Shown: positions 22,866 through 32,808 of the stretch, piece by piece | Layout: the number at the start of each line of letters is the position of its first letter | How positions within the stretch are numbered: the stretch's first letter is position 1 | Assembly: GCA_017979445.1 (NCBI GenBank) | Contig: CM030714.1 | Location: forward strand, 4,898,001 to 4,962,000 | DNA length: 64,000 bases | DNA from: Akebia trifoliata | Taxonomy: Eukaryota; Streptophyta; Magnoliopsida; Ranunculales; Lardizabalaceae | Reading direction: 5' to 3' | Made by a program: the position numbers and the translations under genes | Notes under the pieces: model-generated | Database searches by the model: none | Seen by the model: the letters and a program-made list of their open reading frames with translations, nothing else | What the model was told of the DNA's origin: nothing

Positions 22866-23230
22866 TCCATTTCAACCTTCATATATTGTGCTCACCTATA
22901 CATCATTTTAAAGAGAACACTTGATTTACAATGAGGCTTCTCCCATAATGAGGATTTTTTTTTTTTGTTTTTTTTCTTGTGTGTAAAGGAAGTTTCACCA
23001 ATGTTGAGGAAGTGAATTAAAGAGACAAGCTAAATTATTTCTTAGGTTGACTAAATTTACAAAACTTCCTACCAACCATGTCTACTCACTTTTTTTTCGT
23101 TCGACTTTTTCAAAATGTCTTAATATGTCTTACGATTGGGACTTCAGCAACCTCTCTCTACAATCGTGGACTTTTATTTTATTTTATTTATAGATGTTCT
23201 TATAAAGTATTTAATATTTTTGACAAAAGG

Positions 23231-23459
23231 GATGGGATTCATTGACTCCTAAGAATGACTCATGAAAAAAACATATAATCCTAACCATTTAAACACAAAA
23301 TCCAATGGCTGAGATTTATGAGTGTCTTCATAATACAAATCTCGAAAATACTTATCTTAAGGATTAATCTCAATCATTGAATTTTACATTTAAAGGGTTG
23401 GGATCATGTGTTTTTTTTTTCACGAGTCATTCTTAAAAGTCAACGGATCCTGGCCCTTT
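23231..23459. mobile_element. Foldback MITE with 8-bp target duplication
   Basis: Direct repeats ACAAAAGG flank it at 23223-23230 and 23460-23467. The arms are inverted: AAGAATGACTCATG on the left mirrors CACGAGTCATTCTT on the right, and AATCCTAACCATTTAAA mirrors TTTAAAGGGTTGGGAT. It is non-coding. The 8-bp duplication suggests hAT-type mobilisation. Confidence 0.75.
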
Positions 23460-23480
23460 ACAAAAGGTGTAAATAATAGA

Positions 23481-23994
23481 GTGCAACTTGGTTCAGTTTA
23501 AATCCAAATCGAACCAACATAGGTCGATTCCACTAAATAAGAACCATAATCGAACCGAACCAACCCAAACCAAACTAATTTCGGTTTGGATCGGTTCAAT
23601 TTCATGGGTTACCAACATCCTATAAACTTAGTTGGAAGGGACATATTTTTAATATAAATAAATAAATAATAAACAAAAAAATGTATATAACAAATCATAT
23701 TAATCTATTCATAAAAAATAATCATTAATTTATCTCTAAAGAAGTTATTAATTTATATCCTAATTTCTAAAATAATTCATAATAAATGAATAATTTTATC
23801 TATTTATTATTATATAAGGTTCAATTCTCGGTTTGATTTGATTCTCTACAAATCTTGAACCGGAATCAAACCAAATTGATTAGTTCTCCATTTTCTAAAT
23901 CCAAACAAAACCACAACTTATTCCTAACTGAACCAAATCAACCCAAAGCTATCGGTTTGGTTCAATTCTCGATTTGAACCGTAGCAAGTTGCAC
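23481..23994. mobile_element. MITE with GTGCAACTTG inverted ends
   Basis: GTGCAACTTG at 23481-23490 is the exact inverted complement of CAAGTTGCAC at 23985-23994. Both are followed inward by GGTTYAAATCNRAAT-like pyrimidine/purine blocks. The interior is very AT-rich and has no coding potential. A similar GGGTGCAACTT-ended unit lies at about 42349-42746. No clean target duplication was found. Confidence 0.6.
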
Positions 23995-25822
23995 CATAGT
24001 AAATACCATTGTACAATGACAATCTTATATTTTTTTGTAATATAAAAATAATAAATACTTTATAAGGACATTTAGAAAAAATCAAGGGTTGTAAAGTCTT
24101 GTATATCATGGACCCAAATTGATTGATTAATTAGGTAGTCAAATCCTATATGAGAGTTGTCCTAGGTTTCAAATCGAGTAACGTTGCATGCAAACTTGAA
24201 GGATCTCTTGCGCACGTGAGCATTTTTCTCTACCCCCCAATCATTTTTTTTTCTTCTTCTGAGTTGAATCTCCATCCATATAGCCATTTTTTTTTTTTTT
24301 TTTTGAACCACTAATCAAAATCAATATTTTTTTTTTTCTCTCAATTTGAACTTGGGATTGTGACCCATTTGACTCCTTCACTGTTGATTGACTTGTCTAA
24401 GCCTTTGATTTCATTTGCTAATCCATGAATTAAATTATATATAGATATATATATATATATAGGTGAATTACCTTACAAAGAAACATTTGTTTATTATTAA
24501 TTACTTACAAAAATGAAACCAACCTTTTGATAAGGTCCACATTACTTATATTATTAAGAAATAAGAAGCCTTTCTAACTCTCACTTAAAATAATGGAAAA
24601 TAAAACAATGCCCAATGAGGATGAATTTTTTTGGGGTTGGTAGAGATGAACCTTCCCTTTCCTTTCCAATAAGATGTGATGCTTAAGGAAAAATGATTTT
24701 GTACTCATGGAACCACCTTTACCTCTTATATTCAAATATTAATAATCTTATTTTTTAAGCAACTCATGCATTTTGGAGTCCCACTTCAATGTGAACAGCT
24801 GCATCAAAGTGTTGGTACAATCCCCTACAAGATGCAACATGTGTCAACATCATTGATAAAATGATGTATCATATAAAAGTTTTCATGAGTACGAAGGATT
24901 AATTTCATCAAAATCCTCAGTACTTCTCAAAACATTTTTACATCTTAGAAAGCACTTTTTGAACACTATCACCAAAATCGCAAATCTTGTAAAAGTGATT
25001 CTTCAATAGAAACACTCTTGTTGAAAGTGGAGATACGCCAAATAATGCATATTGAAAATCCTATAAAATAACATAAGGACATTATGAAAAAATTTCGTGT
25101 TTATATATCAATATCGTGAGCGATCAAGGATGGACCCAAGAATTTTTTTTTTTTTTTTGAGAGTAATCGGGAGTTTAGGCAGTTCCCTGACCAGAATTTT
25201 GTCAAACATGAGAATAATTAATTAAAATCTTTACGAAATTTAAAAATAGTAACGATTTTTATTTTTCTCCACTATTATCAGTTGCAGTAACATAAAAATT
25301 CTTTATTTTTAAAATTTCTTGTGGGGGGTAAGTTCTTTGATTGCCTCAACTGTAAATCCGCCCTTGTAAGCGACAAGCCACAAGTCATCGTAAGCATGAT
25401 TCACAAAGAATCACTTTTGGTGTCATGCAAGGAATATGGCTTTCGTAGTGTAGCCATAGGAAAATCATCGAGATGCACAGCAAAAAATTAGAGATCATCC
25501 AATGGTTATAATAGTCAAAGCCTTCTGTAACGCTCAATGGGGCATCATGTGCATTGAATAGGAATAAAATTGGCTGTCCCACCATAGCACTGTGAGGTAC
25601 GATACATGTTAGTAATGCAACCCCATAACCATCATCATCACGTGCATGGCATGTGCTTCTATTTAATGTCTTGTAAGTTACCAATCCAAATAAGAAGACA
25701 AAGATCCCAAACTTATTGACCTAGCAAACTCATCATAAAATATTGATCATCAGATCTTCATGGAATGGAATCTCGAGGTAAAAATAGTTTGATCAAATTG
25801 GAAGCTATCCCATATATATATG
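23995..25822. other. Intergenic, no gene recognised
   Basis: It contains T-homopolymers, a short (TA)n run (about 24444-24460), and at 25122-25375 a piece ending AAATCCGCCCTTG that resembles the GGGCGGATTTACAG end of the element at 28050. The open frame at 25385-25684 (-) matches no family I know. Confidence 0.5.
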
Positions 25823-26231
25823 GGTCAGGTTCAAGGGACATATGAGAAAACATATGTAAAAACAATGTATCATTAATAAATTTTCAAAATATGGGTTAGA
25901 AATTTCGGATTGAGCTGATTTTTTGTGAGAATGATCTCTATGATAGGAAGATCATCCGAAAAAAAAATCAGTCCAATCTGAAACTTCTAACCCCATTAAA
26001 AGTGATTTAGAATGTGGACCGTCGATTTTTTTTCCAATTTTTGTCAATAATTTGTAAATCACTTTTGATAGATTTAGAAGTTTCTGATTGAGCTGATTTT
26101 TTGTGAGGATGATCTTCTCATCATAGTGACCATCCTTGCAAAAAATCAGCTCAATCCAAAACCTCTAACCCATATTTTGAAAAACCATTGTTTTTTTATA
26201 TGTTTTTACATATGACCCTTGAACCGCCCCC
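25823..26231. mobile_element. Double-hairpin foldback element, copy B
   Basis: Direct repeats TATATATG flank it at 25815-25822 and 26232-26239. Outer arms (GGTTCAAGGGACATATG mirrored by CATATGACCCTTGAACC) enclose two hairpins, about 25894-25996 and 26070-26172. The hairpin arms carry GATTGAGCTGATTTTTTGTGA and complements. The spacer has TGTGGACCGTCGATTTTT. The architecture equals copy A, although the outer arms differ in sequence. Confidence 0.8.
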
Positions 26232-26543
26232 TATATATGTATATAGATTATAAGTAGCATCCATAAGACTAATCATAATCAGACAATCCTTTTTTTTTTT
26301 TTTTTTTTACGCCCCCATAAGTTCCCTAAATTGGTAGTTATAAAATCATAAATCATTTTCTTGTGTATCCCGAGGCAAATGATCTACGGTTCTGTGATGA
26401 GGTGTAGAGGGGTGTCTGAAAAAAAGAGCGTCAAATCATCATGTCTCCATCAATACTCATTTAGTTAGCCCAGATCGTGCGCCATATAGAAGAAAAATCA
26501 ACTATATAGCACACTACCCTGCACTAATAACCAGTTTTCGTTT

Positions 26544-26560
26544 GGGGGGGGGGGGGGGGG
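26544..26560 (+). repeat. Poly-G tract of 17
   Basis: There are seventeen consecutive G bases, followed by AGGG. G runs this long are rare in plant DNA, and the exact length in the assembly may be unreliable. Confidence 0.9.
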
Positions 26561-27429
26561 AGGGTTAAGATTTTGCTGTCGTGGGGGTGTAAACAAGATA
26601 GAAAAAAAATTGTAGGGGCAACCAATAGAGGAAAAACTTTTGTGGGGATAATAGCAATGAATTTCCTATTTGCCACTGTTGTATGTCGCAATAACTCATG
26701 TATGAAGACTCCCCCCCAAAGGCCATAGTAAGATTGGGAATATTAGTCAAGCTAACAATACTCATAAGATTATTGCAATTGATAACTAAAAAACTAAGGT
26801 TGGGTAGACTTATCTTACTAATACAAACAACGTATAGAAGGAGCCAATAAATTTTTGTTTTCTAAAAAAAAGTTGTTTGAAACCGGGATGACTTGGTCTA
26901 GTCATCCTGGCTTGGAGGCTACTGGAGCAAGATAGTCGATGTGAATTGTCCATCACATTGAATCGTTTGATATCTAAGTTGACTTATTCAAAATATTGAA
27001 AGGATCATCGAAGTTGATAAATATTTGACCAAGTCAATTAAGTATCTACGAATCTACCTTATAACAATAAAACATTACAATTATTTATTGACGAATAATT
27101 TTAGAGATAGATTCTATTGCCACACCAACTTTTACTAACGCCACCTCAATTCATATGTAAATCACCTAAGAATTATCACAAATCTTGGAGTGGCATTAGT
27201 ATGGCATGCCATAGAAACTCTCTAATATGGGAGAGGTTACACGAATCACGATCCTCCATTTCACTTGCTTATCATAAAAAAAGAATTTCCTACGTTTACC
27301 TTTGTCCAAAATTTAATAGTCAAATCTTTTGTTGTTGAAAGTTAATTTGTATCGGTTTTCACTATCTTCATCTACGTTCTTTTAGATTTTGCTTTTAATT
27401 TTTTTTGGACATTTAACTTTAAGAGTCGT
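26561..27429. other. Intergenic, no gene recognised
   Basis: Mostly AT-rich. The part at 27118-27215 (TTGCCACACCAACTTTTACTA) resembles the left arm and interior of the foldback at 40318-40413 and may be a truncated copy. No gene was recognised. Confidence 0.5.
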
Positions 27430-27593
27430 GTTGGGGTGACAAAGGATTTACTACGATTCTCTCTATTTTGATGTGGAGGTGCGTACATAACCATAGATGT
27501 TTTTTACTCATCACAAGGAAACACATCTACGATTATGTGTGCACGTCCGCATCAGAATTGTGAGAATCGCAGTAAATCCTATGTCACCCCAGC
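27430..27593. mobile_element. Foldback MITE, GTTGGGGTGAC family, copy 1
   Basis: The left arm GTTGGGGTGACAAAGGATTTA mirrors the right arm ending TAAATCCTATGTCACCCCAGC. The centre has ATAGATGT/ACATCTAC pairing. Closely related to 50663-50829 and more distantly to 44176-44334. It is non-coding. Confidence 0.75.
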
Positions 27594-28049
27594 ATTAGTG
27601 TTAACTTAATTATTTCTTTCAACATATGGGTCCCACTTTAAAAGAAATCCTTAGAGGCTAATAATGACTACATATATATGTTTTTTTGCTCCAACACCCT
27701 AATAAATATTGCCAAAGATACCAATGACCAAACAATCTCTTCTTTGGATGTAAAAGTCAGAGACTAATTACTTTGAAAAAACAGTTAAAATAGAAATAAA
27801 TAAAAACCTAACGGATATGAAATAGTGATATCAAATGGGACCATATGTTTCGAGTGAAAGAGTAGTGAATCAAAAGATGATTGACCGATTCATTAATAGC
27901 TTTATAGAAAGAATAAAAGTCAATAAGAATAATGTCTGTTGCGATGTGTATTATTCACCACATGTTAAAAGAAAATGACCCAACTAATTCGAGAAAATGA
28001 TTGCCTACATGACAATGCCACCTCAAAGAAAAGTATTTCATATAACAAT
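27594..28049. other. Intergenic, no gene recognised
   Basis: AT-rich sequence without recognisable features. Confidence 0.5.
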
Positions 28050-28256
28050 ACCAGGGGCGGATTTACAGTGGGGGCACTTGTCCCCACAAGAATTTTCAAG
28101 ATCTATAAATTAATGAGCTATTGCGACAAATATTTAACGGTAGATAAAAAAAAATCCAATATCATTGCCCCCACAAATTTTTTTTCACTCTAAATTGCCC
28201 ACACAAAAAAATTTCCACTCTTAGTTGCCCCCAAATGGGCAAAATCCTGGCTTCGC
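28050..28256. mobile_element. GGGGCGGA-type short nonautonomous element
   Basis: It begins CAGGGGCGGATTTACAGTGG and ends AAATCCTGGCTTCGCCCT, an imperfect inverted pair. The same CCTGGCTTCGCCC end occurs on the intron 4 element at 7585-7597. The target duplication is not convincing. Confidence 0.5.
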
Positions 28257-28814
28257 CCTAAGCACTACCAATCTAGGAACTGATTACTGTCAATTTCATG
28301 ACAGCATGGTCATTACCCATGAATAATATGTTCTCCAACTAAAATATTTATAACTAAGTAAAAGCCTCCCCAAACTTTGGGAATTTTTCCATTGCATTTA
28401 TTTTATTACTTGTCAAAAGAAATTTAAAAGATAAATAACTATTTTATATTATATTATATTATTGTAGATAAACCATTTTGAATGCATATCTATCAAAGGA
28501 CTTTTGTAATTTAAAGTTTAATTAAATATGATTTGTTTTTATAAAATTACAAAAAATAGTACCTGCGTTAGTTAGATTTTTCTCTATAATTAATTTAAAT
28601 GATTGTTTTCGAAATTTCAAATAATGAATAGCCTAGTCTTGTACCGTGTTGTGTCATTTAGTATATTATAAGGGTATTTTTATAATTTTAAAATATTAAT
28701 TAATGTAGATTTGCATCACAATCCTCGCCATTTTGTGTTGACTCCTCTGGTCTCATCATTCATTTCTAGATATAATTATAAGTAAAGTAACTACTCATAT
28801 TCAAGAGCACGTTC
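28257..28814. other. Intergenic, no gene recognised
   Basis: Very AT-rich, with short ATATT repeats near 28445-28463. No element or gene was recognised. Confidence 0.5.
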
Positions 28815-30120
28815 CTTGATTTATTGCAGATAATATAATATTAATTGATAAGACAAGATATGAAAAAAAAAAAAAATTAGAATTATTAATAAAGATGGAA
28901 TTACACAAAACTAGAATTGTATGGATAGAGATGTTCGAGTCCAAGTGCTTTAAGATAAGTAGAACTAAGATCAAATGTGTGAAATGTAAATTTGGCACTA
29001 ACACTCAATAATAAAAGGGATGTCCAATTGAAATTGACGATCTAAAAATTCTGCAAAAGCGACCAATTTTGTTAATTTGGGTTTATCATACGTAAGGATG
29101 GAGAGATGGAGGAAGATGTTGTCCATGAAAAAATTGTTTGGTAAAAGTAAATTTACACTTCTGATTATGTGAAATATGCATACTTATCAAATAAAAGAAA
29201 ATTTTTATAAGATGATTGCAATATCAACTATAAGGGTAATTTCCGAATAACTCCCCCCATCGATTGCCAAACCTAAAGTTGGTAGAGAAGGTTTTCCCCT
29301 TCTTGTAAGTACTTCTATGATCAAATCAGATTTTATTTGAGCAAAGTTTAGGCACTAAGTAATGAAAATTTCCTACCTTTTTCCAACAAGGCGTGTCCTA
29401 TTTATGGGTTTATTGGTTGGTTCTTGGGTGAATCACTTGCTTACTTGTTATATTATCTATCATGTCTACACCATGTGGTCTGAGGTCACACGTTGATCTC
29501 TATTCTTACATATGTTGCTACATGTGTCAAGGGTCATACTTCAACAATTATAGAGGTTGGTCTTTCTAAGAACACGAACGGGATGATGCCATGTGTTGAT
29601 CTTTGACTTCCCATGTGTTCTACACTTTCATAATAGTCAATCATTGTTTCCTAGTCAGTTTGTATGTCTCGACCGACTAGAGGCATTGATTGATTGAACA
29701 TAGGGATCCCACCTCAGGGCATATGACCGCTCAGTAAATTAAGATATTAGAAATGAACACATATGAATTAACATAAGAGTAGCTGTAATAAGCGATAAAC
29801 TAAGAGAAAGTTTATTGAAATGGTTTGGAAAAGTTCAATGAATGCTAATTACAATCTCAAATAGAATAAACACATTTAAGTTGAAGGTCCTAAAAGAATG
29901 AAAAGATGGTCTAGAAGAACTTGGATGAATATAATAAAAATATATATATAACTCAGAATCCATAACAAAAGATTTGACGTTGGATAGAATGGAATTGAAG
30001 AACAAGATTCGTTTAACCAACGCCAAATCTTTGAGATGAGACTTCGTTAATTGTTGATATTATTATTAGTCCCAAATCTAAATAGATGAGGAGGGTTATG
30101 TTAGGCTGGTGGTCGATATA
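28815..30120 (+). pseudogene. Decayed LINE (non-LTR retrotransposon) fragments
   Basis: Forward translation of about 28850-29150, across stops and frame changes, gives pieces resembling the plant LINE reverse-transcriptase tail: WIEMFESKCFKISRTKIK..CKF, then GFIIRKDGEMEEDV. A second stretch, 29785-30045, gives KLRESLLKWFGKVQ, TLDRMELKNKIR and related pieces, as in the extreme C-terminal end of such elements. The intervening 29160-29780 looks unrelated and may be an insertion. It is clearly non-functional. The assignment rests on remembered LINE patterns. Confidence 0.55.
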
Positions 30121-30779
30121 CAAATTTTGCCACATCCTTGGATTTATCTTGATCGTTGATCATACAATTGAATGAAGAAATCAGATTTGTTCAACTAAAC
30201 CCTAATTTTTTAAATAAGTTTTTGAGTTACATAATGTTCATTATTGTCCTAAAACTTACCTCTTAAAAATTGTAAAACAATAACACCTCAAAAGTCTAAC
30301 CAAACAAGCATGATAAACAATGTTATGTATTAGCAAAAAACAAACTTAAGTAAAAATAGGAAAAATTACTCCTTTTCTTGTTTTCACATCTCTTATTTGG
30401 GTCAAAAATGGCTAAAAAGATTTCTTAGTCATACTCATCATATCATTCACATTTCCAGCATTTGGATATTCTTTCCCTTTAAACATCCTGTCAAACTCAA
30501 CTCGATTGCCATTAACCTTGATTATGCTATATAAATGCTTTGAGAGAATAAGTACTTGTCAAAAGGCTGACATGCCCTCACACTTTGAAATACCTCACGC
30601 TAACTTCATCCGTGAATCGATGCCTTTTAAATTTATTGAAATACCCTCATTGAAAAATGTCAATATAGTAAATAAGAATATCTTAAAGAAACTAAATAAT
30701 TAAAACATCACCTAGAGCATCTAAAAGAATCTAAAATATAAAATGAAATAATGGTTCTTTTCAACTAGGATACTTATAA
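30121..30779. other. Intergenic, no gene recognised
   Basis: AT-rich sequence after the LINE remnant. A 65-residue open frame at 30506-30703 has no recognisable family. Confidence 0.5.
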
Positions 30780-31005
30780 AAGCACCCACGAATTAATAAG
30801 GGCAACCCACACCATAACCATTTTTTCTTTTTTTGTCTTATATGAGTTAAAAGTTTCAGAATGATTGATTTTTGGTGAGGATGATCTCTATGGTCTAAAA
30901 GAGATCATCCTCACCAACAATCAGCTTATTCCGAAACTTTTAACCCATATAAGACAAAACAATTCAGCTATGGTGTATGTTGCTCTTATTAATTTGTGAG
31001 TGCTT
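30780..31005. mobile_element. Single-hairpin relative of the double-hairpin foldbacks, copy C
   Basis: It is flanked by TTATAA at 30774-30779 and 31006-31011. Outer arms AAGCACCCACGAATTAATAAG and complement enclose one hairpin (about 30845-30945). Its arms carry ATTGATTTTTGGTGAGGATGA and complement, the same core as copies A and B. Confidence 0.75.
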
Positions 31006-31149
31006 TTATAATTGCCCTTTCAACTAAGTTAGTTGGCATACAACCATCCTAAGCCAGACAACCAGAGTAATATTTTTTAACATAAACAAAGTTTCTATTT
31101 GAACAAAACACAATTAAAACAGAAGTACAATTAAAACACATAAATGGTA

Positions 31150-31560
31150 ATGTAGGCTAATGTGACTACTTAGTGAGATTTCAAATCTTACCAAGGGTTG
31201 TTGGGCCTACGTGAATCGTCACATTGGCATTCCAACACCACAACATTCTAGATTTTATGGAAAAAAAATTGATTAAAAAAAAAAAACCTAGCTAAAAAAT
31301 TTATCTTTTTGGACTGATCAATGGTATTGAAAATAGACTGCTACTGACATTCCAAATTTAAAATTAAAATTTATGGTGAAAAATAAGTGTTTTTTTTTTT
31401 TTTTTGAAAATTTTCTTTTCAAAGTTCTTAGAATTATTTTATATATAACCATGTGGCATCGAATTGTGTTTTTGGATACCAAAAGATGATGGGGTTCTAA
31501 AATTTCTTTACTAACTTAGTAAGGAAAGTATTTTTCATAACACATTCATCTTCTCAACCT
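31150..31560 (+). repeat. Dispersed repeat shared with the SCYL2 intron 4 element
   Basis: It matches 7050-7460 in order and orientation. Shared blocks include CCAACACCACAACRTT, GATCAANGGTNTTGAAAAT, TTTAAAATTAAAATT and CAAAGTTCTTAGNATT. It is probably the internal part of a nonautonomous DNA element whose termini are lost here. Confidence 0.7.
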
Positions 31561-32336
31561 ATTTATTTTTTTAAGTTAACATCCTTTACAGGCTATAATT
31601 TCATGGCTGTATCAGATTTAATAAATAATTTTAAAAATGCCTAAAAAAGGAATGGGTAATGAACTTTCAAATTTTAAATTAAAATCCTTAGTGAAAAATA
31701 AATTTTTGCTTGAGATTATCTTTGCTTGGAATGGGACAGTGAAGATCTTATCTCTTCTATATTGTGTGATTCATGCAAAGAATAATGGATGACGATCAAT
31801 TTTTTCTAAGATTTTAGTATTTATCAAAATAAGAGGTTGAAGATGATAACACGTTTTCTATAAAAGAAAACACAAGACTTTCAATCTTACACCCTAAATC
31901 CGACGTGCCATACAAATTTTGATATTAGAGATCTTGATTGTTTTACCAAATTTTAATTATGAGGGTATTTTACTCTTTTGACAATTCTTTATCCTCCCAA
32001 ATGTGGGCATGGCTTAACTGGAAGGGTATTTCAGTCTTTTGACAAGTAGTTATTCTCTCAAAGTGTGATTTATTGTTGATCGCTCGTTAAGAATAGTAGT
32101 CAAGGGATCTAAGTCAGCAATTTGAAAATGTGGGGGTATCTCTAATATTCATCAACAAGTAGGGGGGTATGTCAAAATCACCCAACAGCTCATACGAGAA
32201 TTAAGATTCTAGAGATTTCTCTAAAATACTGATCATGGGGTCTTCCAAGTGTATTAGCATATCAGCTGTTAGTTGGACATTGCGCATCCAACATCGCTGT
32301 ACTTTCTAAAAATTACTAAATGATATAGAGAGAGAG
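31561..32336. other. Upstream flank of the TTL gene
   Basis: AT-rich sequence. No clear TATA box could be tied to a start site. A GGGGGTATCTCTAATATTCATCAA motif near 32133 recurs in similar form near 38590 and 40132, suggesting a further dispersed repeat. Confidence 0.45.
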
Positions 32337-32808
32337 AGAGAGAGAGAGAGAGGAGATGAAGAAAATAATAAATAAATAACAGTGAGAGAGAGAGAAAGAA
32401 AGAGAAGGGAGAGGTGTCTCGTGAAGTAGCAGGTGAAAGGATTAAAGGAGAAAAGAGAAAAGAAGTTCTTCTCTCTTCTTTCTTCTTTCTCTGTGCAGTT
32501 TCTCTCTCTAAATCCTCACTCTCTCTCTCTGTCAATCTCTCTCTCTCTGAACTTTCTAACACCCACATTCATTCCTTGCTTCCTCCTTTTGAATCACGAG
32601 ATCCCCATCTCTTTCTTTCTCCATTTCTCTTAATTTCTCTCTTCATGTCTTATTCTTCAATATCTCTCCGTGCTTCAACTTCTGGATTGTCTTGTAATTG
32701 TAATTACAGACGTTGTTGAGACTTGTGAGAGATAAAGAGAGGAAAACTGAAGAGAAGAACAAAAACCCATAAAGAAAAATTGAAACTTTTTGGTTGATTT
32801 TAGCAGAA
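32337..32808 (+). promoter_or_regulatory. GA/CT-rich probable core promoter and 5' leader of TTL, with a short uORF
   Basis: A perfect (AG)n run at 32337-32352 is followed by further GA-rich and then TC-rich stretches up to about 32640. This composition is common around plant transcription starts and is a potential GAGA-factor (BPC) target. A 24-codon upstream ORF, ATG 32645 to TGA 32719, lies 89 nt before the main ATG if it is included in the mRNA. The transcription start is not determined. Confidence 0.5.

Noticed and set aside
25385..25684. 99-residue open frame on the - strand
   Set aside because: No family resemblance, unremarkable composition and AT-rich repeat surroundings, so chance is likely.
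30780..31005. Possible microRNA precursor at the long hairpin
   Set aside because: The core is repeated in several transposon-like units with target duplications, and no known mature miRNA sequence was seen.
32794..32808. N-terminal extension of TTL from position 32794
   Set aside because: The codon there is TTG, not ATG. The first in-frame ATG is 32809 and fits the family start.
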